From: Bradyrhizobium oligotrophicum S58
GTDB taxonomy: Bacteria > Pseudomonadota > Alphaproteobacteria > Rhizobiales > Xanthobacteraceae
Direction: 5' to 3'
Assembly (NCBI RefSeq): GCF_000344805.1
Contig: NC_020453.1
Location: 62,001 to 126,000, forward strand
Length of the DNA stretch: 64,000 nucleotides
The notes beneath the pieces were generated by a model. The model was not told where the DNA came from. It did no database searches and saw only the letters and a program-made list of their open reading frames with translations. Below are positions 10,723 through 19,288 of this stretch, in pieces (within the stretch, counting starts at the first letter, position 1; every line of letters begins with the position of its first letter). The translations under genes and the position numbers were made by a program.

Positions 10723-11946
10723 CTAGGCGTCGAGCTGCTTGAACACCAGCGTCGCGTTGGTGCCGCCGAAGCCGAACGAGTTCGACAGCACGGTGCCGAG
10801 CTTGGCGTTGTCGATACGCTTGCGCACGATCGGCATGTCGGCAAACACGGGATCGAGCTCGGTGATATTCGCGCTCTCGCAGATGAAGCCGTTCTTCATC
10901 ATCAGGAGCGAGTAGATCGCCTCCTGGACGCCGGTGGCGCCGAGCGAGTGGCCGGTCAGCGCCTTGGTGGCGGCGATTGGCGGGCACTTCTCGCCGCGAC
11001 CAAAGACCTTGCGGATGGCTTCCATCTCCGGCGGATCACCGGCCGGCGTCGAGGTCGCATGCGGATTGATGTAGTCGATCTTCGTCTTCACCGTCGACAG
11101 CGCCATCTGCATGCAGCGCTCGGCGCCTTCGCCCGACGGCGCCACCATGTCGTAGCCGTCCGAGGTCGCGCCATAGCCGACGATTTCGCCGTAGATCTTG
11201 GCGCCGCGCGCCTTGGCATGCTCGAGTTCTTCCAGCACGAGGACGCCGGCGCCGCCGGCGATGACGAAGCCGTCGCGCGTGATGTCGTAGGGCCGCGAAG
11301 CGGTGGCGGGCGTCTCATTGTGCTTGGACGACATCGCACCCATGGCGTCGAACAGCACCGAGAGTGTCCAGTCCAGCTCCTCGCAGCCGCCGGCGAACAT
11401 CACGTCCTGCTTGCCGTACTGGATCATCTCGTAGGAATTGCCGATGCAATGATTGGAGGTCGCGCAGGCCGAGGAGATCGAGTAGTTGACGCCCTTGATC
11501 TTGAACCAGGTCGCCAGCGTCGCAGATGCCGTGGACGACATCGCCTTGGGCACTGCGAAAGGCCCGACGCGCTTCGGTCCCTTGGTGCGGGTGATGTCGG
11601 CAGCTTCGACCAGCGTCCGCGTCGACGGCCCGCCGGAGCCCATGATGATGCCGGTTCTGACGTTGGAGACGTCGGTCGGCTCGAGCCCTGAATCGAGGAT
11701 CGCCTGCTCCATCGCGACATGATTCCACGCCGCACCCTCGCCGAGGAAGCGCATCGCGCGGCGGTCGACGACCTCGGCCGGATTCAGCGTCGGCGCACCT
11801 TGCACCTGCGAACGGAAACCAAGCTCGGCATATTTCTCAGCACGGGAGATGCCGGATTTCGCCTCGTACAGGCTGGCCAACACCTCCTGGGTGTTGTTGC
11901 CGATCGATGAGACGATGCCCATGCCCGTGATGACGACCCGCCTCAT
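10723..11946 (-). CDS. fabB: 3-oxoacyl-[acyl-carrier-protein] synthase I
   Basis: Condensing enzyme needed, with FabA, for unsaturated fatty-acid synthesis. The start at 11946 ([16 protein letters not shown]) gives 407 residues; longer in-frame extensions upstream are not family-like. The catalytic Cys is in [12 protein letters not shown] (Cys161). The two active-site His are in [12 protein letters not shown] and in [11 protein letters not shown], and the C-terminus [14 protein letters not shown] is canonical. The CATSNHCIG sequence and its pairing with fabA distinguish it from FabF. fabA lies 76 bases upstream. Confidence 0.97.
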   Translation of the reverse strand: MRRVVITGMGIVSSIGNNTQEVLASLYEAKSGISRAEKYAELGFRSQVQGAPTLNPAEVVDRRAMRFLGEGAAWNHVAMEQAILDSGLEPTDVSNVRTGIIMGSGGPSTRTLVEAADITRTKGPKRVGPFAVPKAMSSTASATLATWFKIKGVNYSISSACATSNHCIGNSYEMIQYGKQDVMFAGGCEELDWTLSVLFDAMGAMSSKHNETPATASRPYDITRDGFVIAGGAGVLVLEELEHAKARGAKIYGEIVGYGATSDGYDMVAPSGEGAERCMQMALSTVKTKIDYINPHATSTPAGDPPEMEAIRKVFGRGEKCPPIAATKALTGHSLGATGVQEAIYSLLMMKNGFICESANITELDPVFADMPIVRKRIDNAKLGTVLSNSFGFGGTNATLVFKQLDA

Positions 11947-12022
11947 GATGTCCGCCTCGCCTTGCTCGTGTGTTCTGTCGCAGTCACGTCTGCTGCACTG
12001 TCTGTGGTCGCAGCCCGCCGGT

Positions 12023-12544
12023 TCAAGCCGGCGCTGCACCCTGCTTGAACAGGCCGACCTTCAGGTCCTTGGCGCGATAGATAATCTCGCCATCCATCGA
12101 AAGCCACCCGTCGGCAATACCGAGCACCAGCTTTGAGCGCATCACGCGTTTGATGTCGATGTTGTACACAACCTTGCGGGCGGTCGGCAGAACCTGGCCG
12201 GAGAATTTCAGGTCGCCGAGACCGAGCGCGCGGCCGCGGCCTTCGCCACCGGTCCAGCCGAGGAAGAAGCCGACCATCTGCCACATCGCGTCGAGACCGA
12301 GGCAGCCCGGCATCACCGGGTCGTTCTTGAAATGGCAGCCGAAGAACCAGAGATCCGGCTTCACGTCGAGTTCGGCGCGCACCAGGCCCTTGCCATACTC
12401 GCCGCCGGTGTCGGCGATCTCGACGATGCGATCGAACATCAGCATCGGCGGCAGCGGCAGCTGCGCATTGCCCGGGCCGAACAGCTCTCCGCGGCCGCAG
12501 GCTAGCAGATCTTCGTATTCATAACTGCTGCGCCGATCCAGCAT
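12023..12544 (-). CDS. fabA: 3-hydroxydecanoyl-ACP dehydratase/isomerase
   Basis: FabA dehydrates 3-hydroxydecanoyl-ACP and isomerises the product to the cis-3 enoyl form, the branch point to unsaturated fatty acids. The 173-residue length is typical. Active-site His71 and Asp85 are in [31 protein letters not shown] near the N-terminus and a C-terminal hot-dog strand set ([16 protein letters not shown]) agree. It is the first gene of fabA-fabB-fabI and its 5' end faces the divergent irr gene across 411 bases, so its promoter is in that shared region. Confidence 0.97.
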   Translation of the reverse strand: MLDRRSSYEYEDLLACGRGELFGPGNAQLPLPPMLMFDRIVEIADTGGEYGKGLVRAELDVKPDLWFFGCHFKNDPVMPGCLGLDAMWQMVGFFLGWTGGEGRGRALGLGDLKFSGQVLPTARKVVYNIDIKRVMRSKLVLGIADGWLSMDGEIIYRAKDLKVGLFKQGAAPA

Positions 12545-12878
12545 GACTGATGAGCCTTTCTCAACGATTCCCGATGGAAAATGTGCCGCGCGACCCGATT
12601 CCTTCGCGCATCGACCCGTTCACGCGCAGCTCGCCTTTCGGCCATCCCGCCAGCGCGCGTCTTCGACGCTCACGCCCAACGATGATGACCGCGGCCGAGC
12701 GGCCCCGGGCCAAGACGTCTGGACGGCGGAGACGACCATGACGGCCAGCCGCGCCCGCCAAGACAGGTCAAATCACGTCCGCGCGCTCTCTAACATAGGG
12801 GATTGCGGCGTCAATGCGCGTGTCCTGGTAAATCCACGCGGCAGAGGGACGCGCAACCGGGCCGGGCAGCAATTGCAT

Positions 12879-12895
12879 TTTAGGGGCGTTCTAGA
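12879..12895. promoter_or_regulatory. Candidate iron control element (Irr box) upstream of irr
   Basis: TTTAGGGGCGTTCTAGA at 12879-12895 fits the palindromic pattern TTTAGAA-N3-TTCTAAA at 11 of 14 fixed positions (consensus recalled from rhizobial ICE motifs). It is 60 bases upstream of the irr ATG and on the fabA side of the irr promoter. It could allow Irr autocontrol or iron control of fabA. This is inference from motif similarity; the left half is imperfect. Confidence 0.35.
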
Positions 12896-12914
12896 TACGT
12901 TAGTTGCGATAAGC

Positions 12915-12943
12915 TTGCATCTGAACGGGTTTCTTCCTATATC
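12915..12943 (+). promoter_or_regulatory. Candidate irr promoter
   Basis: TTGCAT (12915-12920) and TATATC (12938-12943) are separated by 17 bases. Transcription would start about six to eight bases before the irr ATG, leaving almost no leader; no SD is visible before the ATG, which fits a short-leader mRNA. Confidence 0.4.
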
Positions 12944-12955
12944 AAAGTCGGTGTT

Positions 12956-13474
12956 ATGAATTCTGCGGTGCTTGAAGTGGATGTCAGCAACAACGCTTCG
13001 ATGAGTGGTCATGACCGGGCCAGTCCGGAAGGGCTGGGGACCGGGCGGCAGCCTGCGCTGAACGGCTGCCCTTGGCACGACGTCAACGAAATGCTGCAGA
13101 CGGCGGGCTTGCGCCCGACCCGTCAGCGCATGGCGCTGGGCTGGCTGCTGTTCGGCAAGGGCGCACGGCATCTGACGGCCGAAATGCTCTACGAGGAAGC
13201 GACGCTGGCCAAGGTTCCGGTGTCGCTGGCCACCGTCTACAATACGCTGAATCAGCTCACCGACGCAGGTCTGCTGCGCCAGGTCAGCGTCGACGGCACC
13301 AAGACGTACTTCGATACCAACGTCACCGCCCATCACCACTTCTATCTCGAGAACAACCACGAGCTGGTCGACATTCCGGATCAGCATCTGGCGCTGTCGA
13401 AGCTGCCGGAGGCGCCGGAAGGTTACGAGATCGCCCGGATCGACATGGTGGTCCGGCTGCGCAAGAAGCGCTGA
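12956..13474 (+). CDS. irr: Fur-family heme-dependent iron response regulator Irr
   Basis: Irr represses or activates iron and heme genes in rhizobia under iron limitation and is degraded when it meets heme at ferrochelatase. The 172-residue protein has a Fur fold: winged helix from GLRPTRQRMALGWLLF to ATVYNTLNQLTDAGLL, then a dimer domain. The heme regulatory motif GCPWHD (Cys38-Pro39), characteristic of Bradyrhizobium Irr, and the second heme site HHH (126-128) are both present, so heme-triggered degradation is expected. The first 30 residues are variable; a shorter start at Met16 is possible. It is divergent from fabA and ends at a hairpin 25 bases downstream. Confidence 0.96.
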   Translation: MNSAVLEVDVSNNASMSGHDRASPEGLGTGRQPALNGCPWHDVNEMLQTAGLRPTRQRMALGWLLFGKGARHLTAEMLYEEATLAKVPVSLATVYNTLNQLTDAGLLRQVSVDGTKTYFDTNVTAHHHFYLENNHELVDIPDQHLALSKLPEAPEGYEIARIDMVVRLRKKR

Positions 13475-13499
13475 GCCGAAAAAAATTTGCGCCGGATGG

Positions 13500-13520
13500 T
13501 GCCCGCGTCTCCCGCGGGCA
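13500..13520 (+). terminator. Hairpin terminator after irr
   Basis: Arms TGCCCGCG (13500-13507) and CGCGGGCA (13513-13520) with a five-base loop, followed by TTTTC. The stem is strong but the T-tract is short. The hairpin may serve irr and, being convergent, the SH3 gene ending at 13580. Confidence 0.65.
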
Positions 13521-13579
13521 TTTTCATGTCGGCAGCACGTCAGCATCGCGGCTCACGCCGCCTTCACGGACCTACGGCG

Positions 13580-14116
13580 TCAGTTGACCTGCTCGTCGGA
13601 ATAGACGCCCCACAGCCGCTGCTGCTCGATCCAGCCCTCGAAGCCATTGCCGAGCACGCGGCACCAGCCGCCGCTGCACTTCTTGACCTGGGCAATCACC
13701 CCGGCCTGCAGCCGCGCCGTGACGGCGCTGGACGGACTGGCGCCCTCATAGACCGCGGCGAGATCGTCCTTGTTCTTCATCGTCACGACCGCGGTGCGGC
13801 GTCCGGACAGCAGCGAGTGATAGACCCAGCCCTCGGACCCTTCGGAATCGCGCACCCGGCGCCAGTTCTCATATTCGGCCGTGATTTCGACAGGCAGGCC
13901 CGAGCGCGTATAGACCCAGGCCACGTCATTGTCCTTGGTCGGACCGGCGCGGACGTTCACATGGTCGGATTTCAGGCTGACATAGCGCGGCACCGGCAGG
14001 CCGCTGGTGGTGAGAACCGAATCCTTCGCCGCAACGCCCCTGCCGACGGCAACGTCGAACAGACAGACCAGCAGCACCACGATTGCACCGAAACGCCCCA
14101 ACGCCAATGTACTCAA
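13580..14116 (-). CDS. Secreted bacterial SH3-domain protein
   Basis: The product has a signal peptide (GRFGAIVVLLVCLFDVAVGRG, cut near VAA) and two SH3-like repeats: RYVSLKSDHVNVRAGPTKDND with WVYHSLLSG, and ARLQAGVIAQVKKCSGGWCRV with GWIEQQRLWGVY. SH3b domains of this type bind cell-wall or envelope ligands; no enzyme domain is present. I place the start at a TTG at 14116 because GAGGGAG lies just upstream and it makes a compact signal peptide of a 178-residue protein. A longer frame reaches 14311 (243 residues) but its first 65 residues do not look like coding sequence. Convergent with irr. Confidence 0.75.
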   Translation of the reverse strand: MSTLALGRFGAIVVLLVCLFDVAVGRGVAAKDSVLTTSGLPVPRYVSLKSDHVNVRAGPTKDNDVAWVYTRSGLPVEITAEYENWRRVRDSEGSEGWVYHSLLSGRRTAVVTMKNKDDLAAVYEGASPSSAVTARLQAGVIAQVKKCSGGWCRVLGNGFEGWIEQQRLWGVYSDEQVN

Positions 14117-14477
14117 CTCACTCTCCCTCGAAAGGATCGACGCGCCCCCGGTCTGCTTTGCGGATTGCGTTGCGATCCTTCGCCCGATCCCCATCGAACC
14201 GCCCGGCTGCCCCCCTTCGTGCACAGAGAGAGCTTGCCGAAAGCGCCAGTCCACACCCGCCGCTGGCTTCTTGTCTTGGCCCGGCCTTCTGCTAGACAGG
14301 ACCCAACACAAGCGGCCAGGAAGCGCCTGAGAATCGCTCGCGTAACCCTGTCAGGGACGGATCGGCCCCACCGCGAGATCCGACACGACCAGTCCAGGGA
14401 AGCGCCCGGCTCAGGCGACGACGGTAGTTTCGGCGAACCCGGTTAATGAGGTCTGAAGGATCTCATGAGAGCAGCAC
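14117..14477. other. Intergenic region between SH3 gene and 2-hydroxyacid dehydrogenase gene
   Basis: About 360 bases between two divergent genes. I see no RNA gene, repeat or convincing promoter. It must hold both promoters unless the SH3 gene starts further upstream than assumed. Confidence 0.4.
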
Positions 14478-15479
14478 ATGTCAGGTAGGAAAAAGCCCCT
14501 CGTCGTGGTGACACGCAAGCTGCCGGACTCGGTCGAGACCCGGATGCGCGAGCTGTTCGACGCCAGGCTCAATCTCGACGACGAGCCGTTGAGTCAGGAG
14601 CAACTCGCGGATGCGGTCCGCACCGCGGAGGTGCTGGTTCCGACGGTCACCGACCACATCACCGCCGACATCCTCAATCAGCCCGACTGCAAGCTGCGCA
14701 TGATCGCCAACTTCGGCAACGGCGTCGACAATATCGACGTCGCGGCGGCGGTGGCGCGCGGCATCACCGTCACCAACACGCCGAAGGTCCTGACCGAGGA
14801 CACCGCCGACATGACGATGGCGCTGATCCTCGCCGTGCCGCGGCGGCTGATCGAGGGCGCCTCTGTTCTCACCGAGGGTAAGAACTGGGCGGGCTGGTCG
14901 CCGACATGGATGCTCGGCCACCGCATCGGCGGCAAGCGCCTCGGCATCATCGGCATGGGCCGCATCGGCCAGGCGGTGGCGCGGCGCGCCCGCGCCTTCG
15001 GCCTGCAGATCCACTATCACAACCGCCGCCCCGTCGCCCCGGTCATCGCCGATGAGCTCGGCGCCACCTACTGGGAAAGCCTCGACCAGATGCTGGCGCG
15101 GATGGACATCATCTCGGTGAACTGTCCGCACACGCCGGCGACGTTCCATCTCTTGTCGGCGCGCCGCCTCAAGCTGATCCGGAAGGATGCCTACATCGTC
15201 AACACCGCGCGCGGCGAGGTGATCGACGAGGAGACGTTGACGCGGCTGATCGAAGCCGGCGACGTCGCCGGCGCCGGCCTCGACGTGTTCGAGCATGAGC
15301 CGGCGGTCAATCCGCGCCTGGTGCGGCTTGCGAAAGCCGGCAAGGTGACCTTGCTGCCGCACATGGGCTCGGCCACGATCGAGGGGCGCGTCGAGATGGG
15401 CGAGAAGGTCATCATCAACATCAAGACCTTCCTCGACAACCACCGTCCGCCGGACCGCGTGCTGCCGAGTATGCTGTAG
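14478..15479 (+). CDS. D-isomer specific 2-hydroxyacid dehydrogenase (glyoxylate/hydroxypyruvate reductase type)
   Basis: An NAD(P)-dependent oxidoreductase of 333 residues. The Rossmann loop is GMGRIGQAVARRARAFG. The catalytic set is present: Arg in VNTARGEVID, Glu in DVFEHEP and His in LLPHMGSAT. FGNGVDNIDVAAAVARGITVTNTP is the family's substrate/cofactor interface motif. The sequence is closest to glyoxylate reductase/D-glycerate dehydrogenase (GyaR-like), which interconverts glyoxylate and glycolate or hydroxypyruvate and glycerate, but exact substrate cannot be fixed. No neighbour clarifies the pathway; the gene is followed 24 bases later by a palindromic repeat now split by an IS element. 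Confidence 0.9.
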   Translation: MSGRKKPLVVVTRKLPDSVETRMRELFDARLNLDDEPLSQEQLADAVRTAEVLVPTVTDHITADILNQPDCKLRMIANFGNGVDNIDVAAAVARGITVTNTPKVLTEDTADMTMALILAVPRRLIEGASVLTEGKNWAGWSPTWMLGHRIGGKRLGIIGMGRIGQAVARRARAFGLQIHYHNRRPVAPVIADELGATYWESLDQMLARMDIISVNCPHTPATFHLLSARRLKLIRKDAYIVNTARGEVIDEETLTRLIEAGDVAGAGLDVFEHEPAVNPRLVRLAKAGKVTLLPHMGSATIEGRVEMGEKVIINIKTFLDNHRPPDRVLPSML

Positions 15480-15502
15480 GCCGAGCCCTTAGCTTTGCAA
15501 AA

Positions 15503-15523
15503 GGTATCGTCCCTGCGAACGCA
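15503..15523. repeat. Left half of a palindromic repeat interrupted by the IS element
   Basis: GGTATCGTCCCTGCG (15503-15517) pairs with CGCAGGGACCGATACC (17017-17032) on the far side of the IS with a single-base bulge. Removing the IS and one target copy restores a 33-base hairpin. The core CGTCCCTGCGAACGCA recurs in the perfect palindrome at 19222-19259. Confidence 0.75.
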
Positions 15524-17010
15524 CTAAGGTTTCTACACGTCTGGCGCGACAGATTGACTCGGGAAGTCATGATGTTGTGCCGTCTTTGCGGGTTGTATGA
15601 TTCCATCTCCGATGCTTGATTCAAGGGAGCATCGGAGATGGAGCGAGAGCCGGATCTGTCACTGGGGGAGTTTGGCGACGTTCGCCTCGATAAAAGGGGG
15701 CAGCGTTCGTCCAGGCTATGCTTTGCACGCGCAGCGTCTGCCTGCGCCGGATGGCGCAGGGTGACTGGGCCGCGTACATGGCGTACTGGCGGTTTGTGAA
15801 CAATCCGCAAGTCACGATCGATCGGCTGATTGAAGGCTGGAGCCGGCAGACGGCGACTGTGGTCGCGGGGCGGCATGTGCTGGCGATCCAGGACACCAGC
15901 GAGGTCAAGTTCCAGACGCGGAAGGGGCGGCGGCGCGGACTGGGCGAGGTCGGCAAAGGCAATGCCCGTGGCGTGCTGTTGCATGCGATGTTGGCGGTCG
16001 ATGCCGACAGCGGCGCCTGCCTCGGTCTCACCGGCGGCAAGGTGTGGACGCGCCGGGGCAAGGTGAAGGTGCCTCACGACCAGCGGGAGTTGGCCGACAA
16101 GGAATCGGCGCGCTGGGTGACGACCGCCGAACAGGCCTGTGACGTTCTCGCTGCCGCACGCATGATCACCGTCGTCAATGATCGCGAAGGGGAGTTCTTT
16201 GCGCATTGGGCTTTGACGCCGGGAGACAACGTCCACCTGCTGACGCGAGCCATGCACGATCATGCGCTGGCCGATGGCAGCACACTCTACCAGGCGGTGG
16301 AGCGAGCGCGCTTCTGCGACAAGGCGATGATCGACCTGCCGCAGCGCATGGATCGCCGCGCCCGCCAAGCTCAGCTCTCGCTGCGGTTCGGAACGGCCGA
16401 GCTCAAGCGGCCGGCGCGCCCCGGCGTGAAGGGCCTGCCGGAGCGCGTCGAAGTCAGCTTCGTGGAAGTCGTCGAATTGCATCCTCCGAAAGGGGCTGAG
16501 GCCGTTCATTGGCTGCTCTTGACCACTCATTCGATCGCCAAGGCGTCCGACGCTTGGCAGATCGTCTCCTGGTACAAGCAGCGCTGGATCATCGAACAGC
16601 TCTTCCGCTCGCTGAAGACCCAAGGGTTGCAGATCGAGGACAGCCAGCTCGAAAGCGCCCAGGCCCTGATCAAGCTCGTGGCCATCGCCACCAAAGCAGC
16701 CTGCATCGTCATTCAGCTCGTTCAGGCTCGCAACGGCGGTCAACAACTGCCGATCGAATGCGCCTTCACTCCGGAAGAAATGAAGGCCCTGGCGGCCATC
16801 AACAAGACGATGAAGGGCAGGACCAAGCTTCAGGAAAACCCTCATCCTGCCCAAACACTCGCGTGGGCGGCATGGATCATCGCCAAACTCGGCGGATGGA
16901 CCGGCTACGCCTCCCATCGGCCTCCCGGGCCCATCACCTTCCACAACGGAATGAGTCGCTTCCAAATCCTCGTCGCCGGCAGAGCCCTCCAAACCGTGTA
17001 GAAACCCTAG
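15524..17010 (+). mobile_element. IS4-family insertion sequence, 1487 bp
   Basis: The ends are terminal inverted repeats of 16 bases, CTAAGGTTTCTACACG (15524-15539) and CGTGTAGAAACCCTAG (16995-17010), with one mismatch. The element is flanked by a perfect 10-base target duplication TGCGAACGCA (15514-15523 and 17011-17020). It holds one transposase gene with a DDE domain and the Y-x2-R-x3-E-x6-K signature, as in IS4-family elements. The intact duplication points to a recent insertion. The target is the centre of a palindromic repeat. The transposase 5' end is frameshifted (see CDS), so autonomy is uncertain. Confidence 0.92.
15718..17001 (+). CDS. IS4-family transposase (5' part in another frame)
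   Basis: 427 residues are read from the ATG at 15718. DDE catalytic residues: first Asp in LAIQDTSEVKF, second Asp in VVNDREGEFF, and the IS4 signature YKQRWIIEQLFRSLK carrying the Glu. The true N-terminus appears to begin at ATG 15638, one frame away, with MEREPDLSLGEFGDVRLDKRG; the two frames meet at the run AAAAGGGGG (15692-15700). A sixth G would fuse them as ...RLDKRGAAFVQAM. So this copy has either lost one G or uses -1 slippage on the run to make the full enzyme (about 454 residues). The stop codon lies inside the right inverted repeat. Confidence 0.88.
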   Translation: MLCTRSVCLRRMAQGDWAAYMAYWRFVNNPQVTIDRLIEGWSRQTATVVAGRHVLAIQDTSEVKFQTRKGRRRGLGEVGKGNARGVLLHAMLAVDADSGACLGLTGGKVWTRRGKVKVPHDQRELADKESARWVTTAEQACDVLAAARMITVVNDREGEFFAHWALTPGDNVHLLTRAMHDHALADGSTLYQAVERARFCDKAMIDLPQRMDRRARQAQLSLRFGTAELKRPARPGVKGLPERVEVSFVEVVELHPPKGAEAVHWLLLTTHSIAKASDAWQIVSWYKQRWIIEQLFRSLKTQGLQIEDSQLESAQALIKLVAIATKAACIVIQLVQARNGGQQLPIECAFTPEEMKALAAINKTMKGRTKLQENPHPAQTLAWAAWIIAKLGGWTGYASHRPPGPITFHNGMSRFQILVAGRALQTV

Positions 17011-17121
17011 TGCGAACGCAGGGACCGATACCGCGTGATGTCCGGAATGGGCAGACGGCTCGTTCCGTGCACCTCATTGAAATCCGGGATGACAGCCGAG
17101 TTTGTGGCGGGCCCGCACCCA

Positions 17122-18039
17122 TCAAAGCGTGACCGCTGTACCCGCCCGCCTCCGCCACTCGCCGACGAACGCCACGAACGCCGCCAGCGCTGGCGGCGGG
17201 TGGCGACGGCTCGGGTAATACAGATAGGGCCCCGGGAATGGTGGGCACCAGTCTTCCAACACGCTGACGAGACGGCCTGCAGCCACGTCCTCGCGCACAT
17301 GCCCTTCGAAGGTCGCCCAGTAGCCGAGCCCGTCACAGGCGGCGCGGAGTGCCAGTCCGAGTTGGACCGCGATCAGGCGGGCCGGCGGCGCGATCATGAC
17401 CACCTGCCCGTCTTTCTCGAATTCCCAATCCAGCATCGCCCCAGAGGAGAAGCGGGTGCGGATGCAGGCGTGGCGCAGCAAGTCGCGCGGATGAATCGGG
17501 CGGCCATGCTGCGCAACATATTGCGGCGAGGCGACGATGGCGTAGCGCTGGGCCTCGCCCAAGGGCACCGCGATCATGTCCTGCGCCAGATGCTCGCCAT
17601 AGCGCACCCCGGCATCGAAGCCGCCCTGCACGATGTCGACGAAGCCGCTGTCGGCGACGATCTCGAGCTCGATCCGCGGATGGGCGCTGAGGAACGGCGC
17701 CACCATCGGGGCCAGCACCAGGTCGACCGCAGGCGGCGGCGCGTTGATGCGCAGGCGCCCCGCCGCGACCTGCTGCAGGCCGCGCACCTGATCGATCGCC
17801 GCTGCGATTTCGGCCAGCGCAGGCTCGAGCCGCGCCAGCAGCACCTCGCCCGCTTGTGTCAGGCCGACGCTCCTGGTGGTCCGGTTGAGCAGCCGTACAC
17901 CGAGCCGCTGCTCCAGCTCCTTCAGCCGCTGACTGAGGCTGGACACCGCGAGCCCCTGCTCGCGCGCAGCACGGCGGAAATTGCCGCTGCGGGCCACGGC
18001 GGCGAAGGCCTGGAAATCGCGGAGGTCTGGCTCGTTCAT
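17122..18039 (-). CDS. LysR-family transcriptional regulator
   Basis: 305 residues from the ATG at 18039 ([20 protein letters not shown]). The N-terminal winged helix is typical: [48 protein letters not shown], given here as its recognisable span at about residues 20-67. The effector domain follows, with [18 protein letters not shown] and [16 protein letters not shown], of the subgroup often paired with oxidoreductases. It is divergent from the aldo/keto reductase with 119 bases between starts, so that gene is the likely target. The effector is unknown. An in-frame start at 18063 would add eight residues. Confidence 0.9.
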   Translation of the reverse strand: MNEPDLRDFQAFAAVARSGNFRRAAREQGLAVSSLSQRLKELEQRLGVRLLNRTTRSVGLTQAGEVLLARLEPALAEIAAAIDQVRGLQQVAAGRLRINAPPPAVDLVLAPMVAPFLSAHPRIELEIVADSGFVDIVQGGFDAGVRYGEHLAQDMIAVPLGEAQRYAIVASPQYVAQHGRPIHPRDLLRHACIRTRFSSGAMLDWEFEKDGQVVMIAPPARLIAVQLGLALRAACDGLGYWATFEGHVREDVAAGRLVSVLEDWCPPFPGPYLYYPSRRHPPPALAAFVAFVGEWRRRAGTAVTL

Positions 18040-18158
18040 TGTTCGATATGTTGAACAGTCCATTCGGAATTGTCCAGCTTATCGAATTGCGGAAACGAAC
18101 CGATATCCGCGTTGTTCGGGCGGTCTGGAGGCCGCCGTGCCAGCAAAGGAGATCGATC

Positions 18159-19163
18159 ATGGAAACCCGTCAACTCGGCTCGACCGGCCCCGGCGTCTCG
18201 GTCCTCGGATTGGGCTGCATGGGGATGTCGGACTTCTATGGCCCGACCGACCGGTCCGAGAGCATCGCCACCATCCATGCCGCGCTCGACGCCGGCATCA
18301 CGCTGCTCGACACCGGCGATTTCTACGGCATGGGCCACAACGAGATGCTGATCCGCGAGGCGCTCGCCTCGGCCGGTCCGCGCAACGTCCAGATCTCGGT
18401 GAAATTCGGCGCGTTGCGCGGGCCGGACAAAAGCTGGCTGGGCTATGACAGCCGGCCGGCTGCCGTCAGAACCTTCCTGTCCTACTCGCTGCAGCGGCTC
18501 GGCGTCGACGCCATCGACATCTACCGTCCCGCCCGGCTCGATCCGAGCGTGCCGATCGAGGAGACCATCGGCGCCATGGCCGAGCTGAAGCAGGCCGGCT
18601 ACATCAGGCATATCGGCCTGTCCGAAGTGGGTTCGGAAACGATCCGCCGGGCGCACAAGGTGCACCCGATCGCGGATCTGCAGATCGAATATTCGCTGAT
18701 CTCGCGCGGCATCGAGAGCGACATCCTGAAGACCTGCCGCGAGCTCGGCATCGGCATCACCGCCTATGGCGTGCTGTCGCGCGGGCTGATCAGCGGGCAC
18801 TGGTCGAAAGACCGCGCCAATGCGGCAGACTTTCGCGGCCACGCGCCACGTTTTCAGGGCGACAATCTCGACCGCAATCTCACTCTCGTGGATGCGCTAC
18901 GCAGCATTGCCGAGAATGTCGGCGCCACGCCGGCACAGGTCGCGATCGCCTGGGTGGCCGCGCAAGGCAACGACATCGTACCCCTGGTCGGCGCCCGCCG
19001 CCGCGATCGCCTCGACGAGGCGCTGGGCGCGCTCCATGTGAAGCTCACCGAGGTGCAGCTCGCCGCGCTCGACAAGGCGTTTCCGCCCGGCGTCGCCGCA
19101 GGTGAGCGCTATGCGGACGCGCAGCTCGCGCACATGGACAGCGAGCGAAGGTCGCGGGCTTGA
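18159..19163 (+). CDS. Aldo/keto reductase with altered active-site tetrad
   Basis: 334 residues from ATG 18159, preceded by AAAGGAGA. The AKR barrel is clear: [32 protein letters not shown] (tetrad Asp and Tyr), [11 protein letters not shown] (Lys), [15 protein letters not shown], and the C-terminal NADPH site [18 protein letters not shown]. The tetrad His normally found in a Q-H-R-x-D stretch is replaced: the sequence reads [10 protein letters not shown], so Ala sits where His is expected. Such enzymes reduce aldehydes or ketones with NADPH; loss of His may change the pH profile or substrate. Probably controlled by the divergent LysR protein. Confidence 0.88.
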   Translation: METRQLGSTGPGVSVLGLGCMGMSDFYGPTDRSESIATIHAALDAGITLLDTGDFYGMGHNEMLIREALASAGPRNVQISVKFGALRGPDKSWLGYDSRPAAVRTFLSYSLQRLGVDAIDIYRPARLDPSVPIEETIGAMAELKQAGYIRHIGLSEVGSETIRRAHKVHPIADLQIEYSLISRGIESDILKTCRELGIGITAYGVLSRGLISGHWSKDRANAADFRGHAPRFQGDNLDRNLTLVDALRSIAENVGATPAQVAIAWVAAQGNDIVPLVGARRRDRLDEALGALHVKLTEVQLAALDKAFPPGVAAGERYADAQLAHMDSERRSRA

Positions 19164-19221
19164 GAGCGGCCTGAAGCGGGGCGCAGTACGCGGTAGAGTA
19201 TGTAGCGAGCCTCACCCACAG

Positions 19222-19259
19222 TGTCGTCCCTGCGAACGCATGCGTTCGCAGGGACGACA
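19222..19259. repeat. 38-base perfect palindrome
   Basis: TGTCGTCCCTGCGAACGCA followed immediately by its exact reverse complement, ending TTCGCAGGGACGACA. It has no loop. The half-site core CGTCCCTGCGAACGCA is shared with the repeat that received the IS at 15514. It lies between the convergent aldo/keto reductase and moeB-like genes, so a bidirectional terminator or REP-type mobile palindrome is likely. Confidence 0.85.
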
Positions 19260-19288
19260 GCGGAGGATCTGGCGCGGTACTCGCCACA

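Larger units (their letters stand above)
12545..12955. promoter_or_regulatory. Shared fabA/irr divergent upstream region
   Basis: These 411 bases hold no gene I can support; short frames here are not protein-like. The irr-proximal third is more A/T-rich and contains the candidate iron control element and promoter listed separately. The fabA-proximal part is GC-rich (many CGACC/CGGCC words) with no clear promoter. Confidence 0.5.

Noticed and set aside
10396..11691. 431-residue open frame antisense to fabB/fabI
   Set aside because: fabB and fabI motifs are unmistakable on the minus strand; this frame covers parts of both and the gap.
13580..14311. 243-residue version of the SH3 protein
   Set aside because: Its first 65 residues look noncoding; a TTG at 14116 with a good SD starts right at the signal peptide.
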